Of a DNA stretch of 64,000 nt, positions 44,001-56,801 are shown in pieces. The position numbers and the translations under genes were made by a program. The notes beneath the pieces were generated by a model, which worked only from the letters and a program-made list of their open reading frames with translations, ran no database searches and was not told the DNA's origin. Source of the stretch: Glandiceps talaboti (Eukaryota > Hemichordata > Enteropneusta > Spengelidae); assembly GCF_964340395.1 (NCBI RefSeq), contig NC_135552.1:23445681-23509680 (forward strand), read 5' to 3'. How positions within the stretch are numbered: the first letter of the stretch is position 1; every line of letters starts with the position of its first letter.

Positions 44001-46413
44001 AATTGTGTGATCAGGGTCCATAGACTCATAGTAAACGGACCGAAACGTCGCAATCGTTTCCAATTTACCATGCCAACATAACCATATTTTACTGTCCTAT
44101 TGATTCTTGAAGCCATGAATATAGTCTCCCAATCCGTTATTTTGAAATTGCTCACGGCTATATCTTCTTCCCTGGATCATTTCACGGTTATTTTTGTATT
44201 CCATTCTAGATAGCCGTATATCTAAATTCCTCGTCGTTAGCTTATTGTACATTGTTTGTTCGCCTATATGAATACCCTAGGCTGTATTTTCCGTACGGGG
44301 ATGAGAGGAAAGCCCCTTATCTGGTTCAACATTCGCGACGGTTTCTCTTAACCCATAGTTTTTATAACCTTTAAGAATTTATGACGCTACTTACTGAATA
44401 ATGAACGAATAATTCAAAATAAAGAATTTAAGCACTTTCAAATAAAAGATCTTTTGACGATTTATAGGAAACGTTATTGTGTCGCTTTTATTTCATCGCA
44501 GAACCCTTGAGGAGTGATCATTATGGTCTCTATAGCGACAGACATTGTGACCACAAAGTTTGAGCTCATGCACAATGCTACTATGTATGGTCATGATCAT
44601 CATGGAAGCATTAAGATTCATAATGAGAAACAGGCATGTTTCGAACAAAGCTATGCTATTTTTAAAATGCCACAATCCCCAGTAGCGACCATATACAGGT
44701 TGTTGTAAAACTATAGAGTTGAAAAGTATTACAATAAGTGTTAGGGATACGTATTGGGGAAATTAATGATGCGCAATGTCGACTAGACGTGTCCGGTAAG
44801 TCCTATATAATTTACAACCATTAGAATTGAGCTTGACATTCGCAACATTGTCTCTATATATTTCAATACAACTTCATCGCTTACAAAAGTATTAAAAAAA
44901 TCAAAATGTTTACCTCTCAGAGTGTTGTGGAACAATTTTATCATGTATTCCTACCTCTTTACCGAATGCCACGAGATAAAAACAAAAAAAAATAAAGCCA
45001 AGTAGGAAATAGAGAAATGATCGCATCCAAAACAGCATCTTTAGATACAATCGTGATAAGAAATGTATAGATACCTCCTGTCTCGGACAACACTAAATCA
45101 CCAGACAGCGATTAATAGAGTTCGAAGGTGTCGAAGTATGTGCGTCATCACACATTTTAAAGGCAGTTTTAACAGACACAAAATGACGGCGCCGTTTTCA
45201 AATAAAGAAAGTGACAAGAATCACCATAAGAGAAAAGATGATTATCTGAGGTGGTAAGTGGTATGCAGGTACAAGTATGTCAGTGTTAATTGCTACAGCT
45301 GTGAGGGTCAACTACTTCTTTCCAAAAACAGTAAGGTAGGTTACACACGTCCTTCAACACAATAGATTTAATACGCGATTATCGTCTCTTGATTAAATGT
45401 TCTGAGGACTGTTCAAGAGTAATGGTGGGTTTTGAAAAGATAGGCGTGGTAAGCAAGGCTTTTAAGACGCCGTCAGTCATACAGTGTCCAAAAAAGTCAG
45501 TTTCCGTTCACTTTGCCCACCTCTGGTATTCTGTGGTGTGACGGGAATGTTTAACGTTCCTTACATTCACTGAATATAAAATCCGTGTCAGCGCCTATGA
45601 GCATTTCACTTTATAGTTGGTCACACGATACCTAATGCTGGCTACCGAGTACATATTATGAAAACAATATGCATTACTTAAGTAAACATTCGTATCGATC
45701 AAAATGGAAACCGAGAAAGATACACTGTTACAGTAATATCGTTCACCAGGTTTGAAGTAACTGGTAATTCATAAGTACATTTTGTAGCCTACTATGAATA
45801 ATTCTATACAGTACTACACCGCAAAATCAATCACATTTATCGCGAAAACCGATCTTAACCTGTACCCCTTAATGCAGTTTTAAAAATCTAATTGTACATA
45901 TGAAAGATTCCGCCAGGCGTCACACGTAGTATTCGAAGACGGCACTGTGATCGTTCATTCTCTCGCACTTTGCTTGATATATGTATACAGATTAACAGAG
46001 TTGGTTGAAGTACGTTAACATTTGACATATTGACTATTAAAATGAAGTAGCCGAGAAGGATATTTATATGTACGCGACAAGTCTGTAAAGTGCCATGTTC
46101 AGGTTAGGATAAAATCACAGCACTTAATGCCTATATTATGTGGGTATGTTCATGCATATAAATTCTAACCAAGGTGAATATAACATTGAACACAATGTAT
46201 TCGTACGTAATATTCAAACATCACTGGAAAGAACACGTAGGGGTTTGCGATGAAGTTCACTTTTGAGAATAAGTGAAGTCGTCGTTGTCCACGCAATGTT
46301 AATGCTTTAATCATATGCACTTTGATTACAATGAACTGTATGCACCCAGGGTATTTGAGCGAGTGTAGAGGGCTATCGTCCCACTATGAGTACCCGTGCA
46401 CGTGGTAATAATT

Positions 46414-46502
46414 GTAAAGTACTTTGAGCACTGTGGGGAAGTGCTATGTAAAAACTAACATTGTTGTTGTTGTTGTTATTATTTTCGTCGTCATAGTCAT
46501 CG

Positions 46503-46543
<41 letters not shown>

Positions 46544-46544
46544 G
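46414..46544 (+). mobile_element. SINE/LINE 3' tail with TTG microsatellite
   Basis: GTAAAGTACTTTGAGCACTG followed by tggggaagtgctatgtaaaa is close to the GTAAAGCGCTTTGAG..GGAAAGCGCTATATAAA tail that many marine-animal SINEs share with their partner LINEs. It runs straight into TTG repeats at 46461-46478 and 46502-46544, as expected for a tail that grew by slippage after insertion. The body upstream may extend to about 46330, but no tRNA-like head was found. Confidence 0.6.
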
Positions 46545-48265
46545 ACATGAAAACCAAACCAAAAATTTAACTCGGCAATGTATGTTTTGTAATAGCGTCA
46601 GTAGCTTGTAAATATATAGCGAGAAATATGACTAAATTTCTAAGGGTTCTCATCGATCATGAGCTGAGATGTTATTACAATGTTGGTCATAGCAGAAGTT
46701 CTTACAGACAATTCCGTGATAATTCGCGTCCACCCCTCCATAATGATATAGCGTAGAGTGTAGCAGTTAAAAGGTACTATAATTAGCTTTGAATTTAAAC
46801 TTTATTAAAAATGGTTGACACACATATAATTCTGTAATTTCATTAACAGGCAAAAACAGTAACTTTTTAGAACCGAATCCCATCCAAACCACCAAAGTGA
46901 ACACATGGTCACCCATAGCGTCTACACATTCTGTAAATACAACTCAACTGCAATGTTCAGAAATCACCACCTCAGTCACCCATCACTTTCAGCAATGTTG
47001 TAGTGTGTGTCTAGGATATAAAAATCTTAACATTTTGAGGTTACCTTGCTCAAGAAACCCCAACCACATTCTCACTTTAAAAAAAAGGGGGTCGCCTTAC
47101 AAATTTTTTAAATAGAGGTCAAAATTAAATGAAAATTAAGCCATTTTAGAATCCAATATGACCAAGGAAGAATAACTCTATGGGAAGATATAAGGATGTC
47201 TTGAACACAAGACAGTGGACACTTTTTATTACTGGAACAAGATTTCACATGGGAATGTTTGGAGTGATTTAGGAAGTGTGATTACGTGATTTACTCAGAT
47301 GAATACTACATACTGATAAAAGATTACAACAACATCTCTGGTATGACTGCAGATTTAAATCAAATAGGCCAACGTCATCTCATGTATTATATAATTGACG
47401 GAATAAATCATTGAGTATTTGAAAGTTTTTGATTCACTTATTACACATGAAATAGACTTAAACAGACTGTTATTTATTGACACCCGATATTATGATTGTA
47501 TTTTTTTTTTAAATATCATTCCATGACTAACTATTCAAGCTTTCTAAAATATCTTGATAGACAACCATGCCTGCAATCATTTGAAATATCGCGACTACAA
47601 GTGCAATATTCATATCTCTTTTAGAAATTTGAAAATTAGAACAAACTTAAGAAGGATACTGTATAGTTCACCATCACATATCAAAATATCCTTAAATCAC
47701 ATTAGTTTATCGAATTAATACATGAACTGATATTATCTGTGACACCTACTCGCTTTGAAAAGAATATTTGGTTTAAAATATGGTATAATTATGTAGATGT
47801 AATTTATTTAATAATATTTACCAGTGTTATGGTAGACTAACTAAATGTGATATTTAAGATTAATTCAATGTGGTAGCATTACGCCTGTTCGAGAATATAA
47901 TAAAAGGCTCCTTCCCACTGCCGATCTATACAACTGTATTTTGGTTTGTGATTGTGTGATTGTTTGCTATGTTCAATAAAAAATAACAGAAAATATCTCT
48001 TCATTACATTTTGCACATGAGAAAGTGCCTACGTAATCTTTCTTTTGACAATTCATTGATTATTAAACACTCAGCTAATCTCCAGTTATAGAATATCATC
48101 AATGGCATGTAAAGTTAATGATCCATAGGGCTTTGTGATTGTGTATGGTTTGAGGGACAAATTTATCAAAGGAACAAATCAGTTTTCTGTAGGGTAATGA
48201 CAGTTACGCGAAATACATTTGAAGTAGTTTAGAATTATCTTTCACAATACATGTATAACCCACAA

Positions 48266-48605
48266 CCGACCCCCTGTGGTGTAGTGGTTACGGCTTAGGA
48301 TTAGCAGCCGGAAGGTCATGGTTCAAATCCCACTGGAAAGAGTGGATTTTTCTGTGATCGACCCAGACCCAGGCTGAGTATTCTACAGACCCAATGGGTA
48401 GGCTGTATCACTCTCAAGACAGGGAGACTAACTTGAACAGTCGGGGGCAATTACACAAATGGAGCCTGCAGGTGCTATATTGCCTGTTCGGGACTCCAGG
48501 ATATCATGTGGACTGATTGGGAAAACGTTGACACTTTCGCAGTCACTGTAACATGATATAGACTTAGCCCTGTGTAGTCACGTTAATGTTGTTCCAAACC
48601 CAAAC
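48266..48605 (+). mobile_element. tRNA-derived SINE
   Basis: The head resembles a tRNA gene with a Pol III A box (TGGTGTAGTGG, 48277-48287) and B box (GGTTCAAATCC, 48320-48330) spaced 32 bp apart. It lacks a complete cloverleaf 3' half and runs into an unrelated body (gtgatcgacccagacccagg onward) ending near ccaaacccaaacc. This is the usual layout of a SINE: a tRNA-like head plus a body. It lies in receptor intron 2 in the sense direction. The 3' end is estimated. Confidence 0.75.
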
Positions 48606-48914
48606 CTGATTTCTGTAGAAACGTATGTTTATGTGTGTCTTTATTTATCAAATTTATACATAGTATATAAAATCGCTGGGATTCCAAATATATCTAAAAT
48701 TTACTACGCCATATATGGATAAAATATATCAACTGTACTCTGTTTCACCGAGTTTTGTAACCGAGGGAATTTTTTTGTGAAATGTAAAATGAAAGACTGA
48801 AATCGACTGTTGTCCTAATATGCCTCCACAGTTTGCTATCTACAACTGAAATGTACATAGTGACAGCTTCGCAGATCTGACAGGCTTAGAGATCTAAGCT
48901 GAGATTGGCATATA

Positions 48915-48917
48915 CGT

Positions 48918-48964
<47 letters not shown>
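48915..48964. repeat. TG microsatellite
   Basis: GTGCGT units followed by about 18 TG units, inside receptor intron 2. Confidence 0.95.
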
Positions 48965-48965
<1 letters not shown>

Positions 48966-50130
48966 TCAACCTAATTGTAGTTTGAAGATCACTGACAAGC
49001 TATGTTTAGAACTTTCCATCGCCGTAGACTACGTGGTCTGGTTACACACGTGGGAATGCATGGAATCTATTGATGTCACTTTCAAGATCAAAGTCAATCA
49101 GTATCTGTTACAGGGATGTTGAGATTAAACCTGAACTGATAAACACAGTTGTGTTCACACATTTCAGATTACTATGGTGATAATGTGAAATCAAGTTAAC
49201 GAGTAAATGTATGGGCAAGGTCTTTGACGATCTTTGACTTGATAATGGATATTTTATTTTTAAACCAAGCATACGCTAGGTTGATCGTTCATGTTCGTTC
49301 GCCTCACCTTTACAATTCTGTTATTACCAACGCTAGTACTGTGTAATGCTATCCCGTTTATGAAGTAAAGTATTCGAACAAATGTGCTGTAAATGAACGC
49401 AATATCACGTGTTCGAACAAATAATATGTGATTTAAACTTTGAACGTTGTACGTCACCGGTTCTGCAGTGTGAGCAAAATATAAATAAAAAAGTTCGAGT
49501 AGTTATCCCCTCTTTTATCATTAGTTTTATATATTAGTTACTTGTAGTTTCCTTATACAAACAAGGAAAAATAGTGTGAAATTATATTTTTAAATACCAC
49601 TTTTGTATGTAAAATAGGCAAATAGGCAAGATACGGTTTGCAAATGATTCAAATTGAGATATGCACAAACCTTTGACTAACGTCCAACTAATTATCTGAT
49701 TCAATGAGACTTATAGATAAAGGCTTTTTAAATTATGCAAACCTCGTATGCGTATCCTTTATACGTCTTAGAAATATTCCAAATGGCGACCTAGAGGAGA
49801 ACAAAATGCGACAAAATGTTAAAGTCTGTATTGAAACAAAAGGTTTGAAACACTGATATACGATAAGCAAAAAACGTGTCTCACAAATAGAAAGATTAAA
49901 TTTCGATTGATTTGACCTGCTGTCTCTATTTACATTAGTACTAAAGATAACTGTAAAAGTAACCCATGCCCAGACTTGTTTTGATTTGTTCTAATCCCTT
50001 GTCTAGAGTATCACTGAACGAATATGTATAGCGCTATGATAGACAGTTTGCAACCATTAGCACAATGAAATCAGTCTATATAAAAGTACCCACCTCTACC
50101 ATCATCACTTCCACCAAAACCTACATCACC

Positions 50131-50170
50131 GCCACTGCCACCACCACCACCACCACCACTACTACTGTAC
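50131..50170. repeat. CCA/CTA microsatellite
   Basis: CCA units then ACT units within a longer ACC-rich stretch (about 50090-50205). Confidence 0.85.
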
Positions 50171-51212
50171 TACCATCACCATATCATTACCACCACAACA
50201 ACCACACCATAATATCACGTGATGAGAGTAATATTTATCGAATTTGCATACATCTAACGCTCTACAGTCTTGCACATTTTTTGTGTATTATCAGAAATGA
50301 TTTCAGTATAACGTTCTACATAGAGGTTGCACATGCATATTAAGTGACTACCTCTTACTTATGGCGAGATACAACCAGTGCAGATTTCGATCGGCAATTC
50401 AATCAAATTAATGTTTCGCCACAAACACTGATGAAAGCGATTAAGTAGATGGGGTGATTTCAGTATATTAGTAGGAGTTTGATTGTAATCGAAAGTGTTA
50501 ATTGAAATGACATACGATTAATTATCGCTTTTGACAAGGGTTATGCATAATAACATATACAATTCAGTAATATTTTAATTCGGGGATCGGGGAAAGGGAT
50601 TGCAGTTTTGAGCATTTCGACTCATATATCCAACGCAACAAAACCTGGATGATGTAGACACGTGTTGTCATGACATAGACGTGCGTTGTCATGAAGTAAT
50701 GATATATTCCATCGAAAAGAGTAAGGTCTTGAGATGTGAAGTGATTGGTATTTTTTGCCATAAGCTTATTTGGTGTAACTAGCAATAAGGGTAGTCTTTT
50801 CGAGGATCGTTTTTCTCTCTGCATTTTGCAGACATTTAAATTTAGCACCAGAATTCACTTTTATATCGGTAGCAAAAGTTGAAGCAATACTAACAAGCAA
50901 CGCTGGTGTCAAAGCTATTCTAATGTTAGAATAGCCTCACGATATAGTTACAATTTGTAGTTTGTCTGTTTACGTCAATATAGAGCTTGGAATAACAGCC
51001 CCAAAGCTTTTGTTCACAATACAAATCCAGACGTATTCAGAATTATTAGCAGTGTAATTCACCTTTGTAGTTCTGATTTATCGATTTTCACTTTCTTGCG
51101 TACGCCACACACGCATTATTCACTTTAATCAGAGTCTGAGTATTTAGTTGTTAAGATAGACCATATCGGTGTTGTGTATTCTTCTATGGACTAAAAGTTA
51201 ATGATAAATAGC

Positions 51213-51409
51213 CAGGGATGTAGATAAAGGCCAGTAGCCGGCGAAATCAACCGCCTACTCTGCAATGTTTTGCCGGCTACTATATTTAGGGATTTGTTTA
51301 AAGATTCCTTGTTTCCACCACTGGTGGGCAGATTCATGGGCCCCATTCATAGATATTACCGCTTACTGTTCTCATTTAACTGACTAGTTTTTAATTAGTT
51401 GCATCCCTG
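51213..51409. mobile_element. hAT-like MITE (197 bp)
   Basis: Starts CAGGGATGTAGATAA and ends, reversed, CAGGGATGCAACTAAT. A CAGGG terminus is typical of hAT elements. Just inside is a perfect 10-bp inverted pair, AGTAGCCGGC at 51233-51242 and GCCGGCTACT at 51272-51281, able to form a subterminal hairpin. There is no coding capacity. The flanking octamers do not match, so the target duplication is lost or the borders are off by a few bases. Confidence 0.6.
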
Positions 51410-53679
51410 ATTGCCGCATGTTATAGATACTTTCAAAGGGATATATTGAAATTAATGTAGTTTGAAAGCGTCGCTTGGCCATCAACCGCGACAACGAATC
51501 GAAAACCATAATAATGTTCCTTCGACGTTTCATAATATGCCAAGTTGAACATAAAAATAACAGTTCCCTGAAGTAAGACTTATTTAGTATGCGTGTCTGC
51601 GGGAGGGTATGTTGGTGGGGTCTACAAACAAATAGTATAATTAGTGTGACATACAGACGTCCATAGTACGAATCAAGACATGCCCTATGTAAAGAAGATG
51701 GACTTTACACATGTATTGTTACTATTAACGCTGTTAACCCCTTCCAAAATTACACTACACGCATCGGAATTTTTTGTTGAAAGAGAGTCTTGTGAATTGA
51801 AAACAAGCTTAATAAGACAATTTATTTTCGGGGGAAGAGGGCAAGTCCTCTGTGGCTAGAGAAGTGTCTTTTTCTGACTAAAATCAATATCGACTCAGTA
51901 ATTTGTCGAGTAGATAGACGATTTAAACTGCAAATCCCGGACCCTTTGAGGTGACATAAAAGCTAATTTAAGTTGTCAAAATATATCTTACTTGATTGCG
52001 TATCGACACTACGGTTGTCGGAAATGTAAAACCTGCTCTAACCCTTCAAATGCATCTAGGGACCACAACACATTGTTGATTTTATTGGAAGTGGATGATA
52101 ACGTACCAAGCGTGAACATTTAACAGCATATCTTGATGAAAATTTATGTGTGTACCCACGCAATCAATAAACAGCCATATTGCTAAGGAAATCTTACTGG
52201 ATTTGTTGAAAAGCTAGCTCGTCAGCTCCTTGTCGCTTTAATGGATTCCTTATTGAATTTGATGCATCTTGCACTCATTCATTGATGTGCCCACATTTAA
52301 TTTTGTTCCTCTTTGTTCACTTGCGTTTCTATCTTCTTCTTCTCGGTCCTCTCTTTATATCACCTTGCCAATTGGGACTCGTTTTTTTCCTATTTATTGC
52401 ACTATTAGCTAGAATGTAACATCCAAGGCTAAAAATAGTGTCATCATGTTCGTCGTTTGCTTTTTTAAAAATTATATTGCCTATTTTAGAATGGCCCAGC
52501 CCAGATTAGGATTGACTCTTAGCTGTAAGAAACAACTGACCAACAGAGTCATATATTGGTCTAGAAAAAAAAAGAGAGTAATCCTTATATGGTACTCACT
52601 GGTGAGATAACACAAGCAAGAACCTTGGATTGAAACGATGGCCTTTGATGGCGTTGCATTCAAGTATTCCACATAATTCGCATATCACTGTACAAACTGC
52701 ATTGCCTAAATCTTGTTTTGCGTGTAATTCAAGCAAATATAGTACCCAAATCTTAAACAGAGTGTCGGGGTGCCTTTTAAGTAATCAACTCTGATAGGAC
52801 AATATACACATGCTATAGTGCAACATTAGGGATGTCATGTGTCGGTCTAAATAGTGTACATGTCACCTTGCTTGCATTCAAAAGCCCGATGATTTCATTA
52901 AATTAGTAACGACGGAAGGAAATCCCTCTCAAGTAATAAAAGCTTATAGGTCGTAAAATGAAAGAACAAAGTTATTGGTGATTAACATCGACTAGTCGCT
53001 TCTAAAGACAATCGACTGCATACGTACACTGAATTGCAAAATATTTTAGTTTAAACTTAGAGTTAACTTTCAAGTAACAGAGCTAGAGACGACAACTCGA
53101 ACTAAAATGAGTACTTCTGACTCACGCCAGAGTTCACTACTTGCACAAAGTCTTGTCATTCAATTTTGCCAAATGGAAGTCAAATGGTAGATTGCATTAG
53201 TGGGTTACGTGGGAGGGTAGATGTAATGTATATGCAAATCTCAGAGCGTGGGTGAACAGGCTGTACTCAGCAGAATATTCATCTAACCCATTAGGGGTGA
53301 GTGGTTACACTTACTTAATATGTAGACATTGCCTAATAATGAACTATCGCACAATATTGTCTATCATTGCTATTTCTCAGTCATCTTTATTGATCTTAAT
53401 AGAGTATAACATTTTTTTAAAAGAAAACAATCTTTTTGAAGATTTATATTATTGTATTCACATAATCAATTAGACTATGGGATTTCGCGTTCGGAGGGTT
53501 GGGGTTCGATTTTTAAAGGTACAGAAATCGGTAAAACAGCAGAGGAAGTATATATCTAATCTGCAATACTGTCTGGTGGTACACGGACTTTACGCATAAA
53601 GCTACAGTATATTTAGAGTGAATTTGCTACAAACTGCTTCGTCTTGACAATCTAAAATGATTTACTTATATAAACATAC

Positions 53680-53750
53680 AGAGTACAGTACAGTACAGTA
53701 GAGTAGAGTAGAGTAGAGTAGAGTAGAGTAGAGTAGAGTAGAGTAGAGTA
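53680..53750. repeat. GTACA/GAGTA pentanucleotide array
   Basis: Three GTACA-type units followed by about ten GAGTA units, a one-base variant of the first type. Confidence 0.95.
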
Positions 53751-55672
53751 ATGCCAGTTGATATAATGGGTATAGCCATGACTCTTTGCATCTCCACACA
53801 ATCGACATGTCCTTGTACATAAAAGAAAATAATTCTTGTGTTTCAACTAGCATTAGAATAAATGATAGGCCAGATTCAAGCCCGTGAACATGTCTGTCCC
53901 AAAAGTGTCCTTTGGGTGAGGATCCGCTATGAATGGAAAATGTCCCATTACGTCACACTAATTGAGAAAACAATGATTTACGAGAGGTGTTAAAATACAA
54001 CTTTTTAAGAGTTTTTGCTTAAAAGTTCATTCAAAATTCTTTCCTGAATTTGAATTTATTGTTTATCGTAAATTATACTGCTTTAAGTTTGTTCCTTTAG
54101 GCGGATATCGTTTACTGCTGTGTCGTTTTAATGTATACTTTTAGCGAAATCATTTGCGCAAGGCAAAGCACATAACGCACGTCTTATGAGAGAACCGTGA
54201 AATGTCACAGTCGTGAAAAATATGTAGGCACACTTTACAAAAGACGAGCGAAAGATAAACCAAAACAGACTATAATAACTCCTAGCCAGCACGTAGGCAC
54301 AGCAGCATATATAATCTTTTTTTTAAACGCGATAAGTGCACATTTTCTGTTTTATACTTCAGTCCATTTTCTCATGGCGAGTTTAATGTATCTTAGCTCA
54401 GGTCGATTTTCTTTCAATCCTCGTATATCATAAATGCTAGTATAAAAGCTAACATATTTTCGATGCGTTTTGAAAAGCGTGCATTGTGTGTAAATATTCC
54501 TTCATGTATCATGACAAGTTTTCAGATATGAATGAAAGCGTAGCTGAACAGTTAAAATTGTGCTATAATACTACCACTGTAGAATACTTAAATGGAAGGT
54601 TATCACCACACTTATCGAATAGCTAAGAACATACCTTCACGTTCACTAAAGATACTCAAGTTAACACGCTGTTTGAATTTTAATAGCTATACCGATTATC
54701 ATTTATCTGGACTAGAATAGCGAAGCTTTATTTCGACCTCACATACCGTCTCGATATTGTCAGAGAAAGTGAGAGCAAGTACTTAAAAATTCAACTCATG
54801 GTAGTTTTTTATTCATAGGCATCTCTTTTATCTGAAGCAAAGTGTAGAATCCATAACCTAGTCAAGACGACAGAGTTATCGCAAAAGATAAATACGACTG
54901 GACGCTGATAAAGTATCTATCAAACAAGAAGGTTTTCAAGCTTGCTTAAAGACAGGAAGAAGTAGCAAATATTGACAGAATGCATTTGTACTAATAGCTA
55001 CTCTGTATACTGTATCTGAAGTTTTGCCGCTGACTGACATGTCAATTTAGCTGATGTCGACTTTTGTGACCATTTGGGACTCTAAGCACTCAAAGATTAC
55101 GGTCTCTCACCCAGCAAAGGTAGCTTTTTCCAAATGTTGAAAGATTTGTTAAACATGAACTGTTTGTTTGTCAATCTTGTGGCTTGCAATCAGTCTTCCA
55201 TGATTGATAAAATCTATTTGTCTCAGCAATATAAAGTCTGACATCGGCGGGTAATTGTTTGGTCACATGCCAAGTTCAGATCTATGAATTTTAGGGATTG
55301 GAAGCAATTCTTATGGATGTCTGGACGGAAAGTAACTGTGGGTAAATGACGGTCACTGTTCAAGTTCAAAGTAATGAAATTGAAAGAGTCTGAGTAAGTT
55401 GTCTTGTAAAAGAGTTTGATGTTAGAAGAAAGGATTTGTGAGCCATGAAAGAACGATTACACCACGCGAACTTCAAGTATAATTATGTTAATCTTATGAT
55501 TGTTTTTCACTGCATAATATCTACAACCCTGTGACCCTTGCCCCTTGCATCTCTTACTTCCAGTTTGCTTCTATCTGGGTAATAATTTACAAGTGGTTGA
55601 CCTTTGAAATATCAGTCATGTTTCAAAAAGAAGGTGACTTATGATGCTCCTTAAAAAGTTCTGATTTTAGAT

Positions 55673-56011
55673 ACAGCTTGTTTCAAGTTACCGTTCAAGT
55701 TACAGCCTTAGACAAACCAGTAAGAAACTGAATGATCTACACTAAGATAGCAAGAACGCAATTTCTTGTTACATTTTGTTCAAATGAAATAAATCATTTA
55801 AACGCATTGTAACTAGAAACAGACACGCCGGCGCCAATTTTTTGATGTCTGCATTTTATTTTGTCCCCATAGTGGCTGTTAGTTCATTTCATTTACACAA
55901 AATGTCGCCAGAAACTATTCATCCAATGTTGTTAAATAAAGTGCACCATGTGCAGGCTTCTACCTAGTTGTACCAAACAAAGCCGCTTAACGGTAGCTTG
56001 AAATGGGCTGT
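55673..56011. mobile_element. Foldback element copy 2 (~339 bp)
   Basis: The left end reads ACAGCTTGTTTCAAGTTACC and the right end, reversed, ACAGCCCATTTCAAGCTACC. The internal order matches copy 1: a gtaagaaactg block, ctacactaagatagcaag, then atgaaataaatcatttaaac, a cagacacg..ggcgcc segment and tttgatgtctgca. The copy lies in receptor intron 2, about 790 bp before exon 3 and 140 bp before the GGGAGCC-ended relative. No clear target duplication was found. Confidence 0.7.
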
Positions 56012-56150
56012 CCTTGGTATGATTGACATTAACATTTTTAGTATACTGGTTATTCATCACAACATAGTACAAGAATATTTTAAAGGCCCACCACTGGTTA
56101 ATAGTTGGTTATAAAGAAGCAAATGGAGGTAAGATCTGCAGTGGTTATAT

Positions 56151-56738
56151 GGGAGCCTTTAGTAACTACATTATATACCTCACTGTGTTATACTTACATG
56201 TATTCACTACCCTGATTCTAGCAGCCATATTGCATGAAGTTTGCCTAGGATATATGCATAGACCCTAACCCTAAGCTTTAGGCTCTTCATTACCATGATT
56301 ACAATGATGCTATGGTAAAGGTACTATTAAGTGAAACCTGTTTTGAGCAGCTTATCAATAGGTAATAACAATGACAAGAATAGTGTCCACAATTAAAATG
56401 ATATTAATTTTTAATTTGAGGCTCACTCAGTGTGTGGCGATAGGCTCTATGCGTTAACATAGGGAAAGGGAATTAATTTCAGCTTAATTACTAAATTTGT
56501 TATTTGTGCTCCAATAATTTATATACCTCACTGTGTTATTACACAAAGCCCATTCAAGGTAGCATAATGCCCGTTCAACTTTACATAGGGCCCAATGGAC
56601 CCTGATCGATTTGGCAGCAGTGGGGTGTAGAACTGGTGGCTGTGATAGGATTCCTAAATTATGGCCCTCCCCATAAAACGATATCCCCCCCCCCAGTCCC
56701 CACTAATTCCCATCCCCTTGTAATTACTGAAAAGTCCC
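56151..56738. mobile_element. Diverged inverted relative of the GGGAGCC-ended transposon, 63 bp before exon 3
   Basis: The left border reads GGGAGCCTTTAGTAACTACA and the right border, reversed, reads GGGACTTTTCAGTAATTACA. Both resemble the ends of the 28885-29801 copy. The inner right part (atggccctccccataaaacg, a poly-C run, then cccatccccttg) is the reverse complement of the 5' portion of that copy, so this relative lies in the opposite orientation. The flanks are TAT on the left and TAA on the right, not a clean duplication. A 21-bp sequence beginning TTATATACCTCACTGTGTTA occurs twice inside (56171-56191 and 56519-56539). Boundaries are approximate. Confidence 0.5.
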
Positions 56739-56801
56739 TAATGAATAAGCTTCAAATTGTTATCGTTTTTGAAAATATTTTCTTTTCTGATCTAGTTTCA
56801 G

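Larger units (their letters stand above)
39191..56801 (+). other. Receptor intron 2 (17.6 kb, phase 1)
   Basis: GT-AG intron joining TM4 halves. The protein is continuous across it, so no exon is missing. It carries a GACA array (40938-41028), a LINE/SINE-type tail (46414-46544), a tRNA-derived SINE (48266-48605), an hAT-like MITE (51213-51409), a GAGTA array (53680-53750), a foldback element (55673-56011) and a GGGAGCC-ended element (56151-56738). The stretches 41030-46400, 49000-51200 and 51410-53670 show only AT-rich sequence and short chance frames. The acceptor has a short polypyrimidine tract. Confidence 0.85.

Noticed and set aside
47120-47990. Degraded LINE coding region ending at ttcaataaaaaataac
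   Set aside because: The AT-rich segment has a retroelement-like tail, but no reverse-transcriptase or endonuclease motif survives translation in any frame I tried.
48266-48340. Functional tRNA gene
   Set aside because: A and B boxes are present but no complete cloverleaf 3' half follows; the sequence continues as a SINE body.
56262-56275. Telomere-like CCCTAACCCTAA
   Set aside because: Only two units, inside an intronic element; no array.
56636-56801. 5' extension of the last receptor exon's open frame
   Set aside because: It lies in intron and transposon end sequence; the acceptor at 56800-56801 and phase match with exon 2 define the true exon start.
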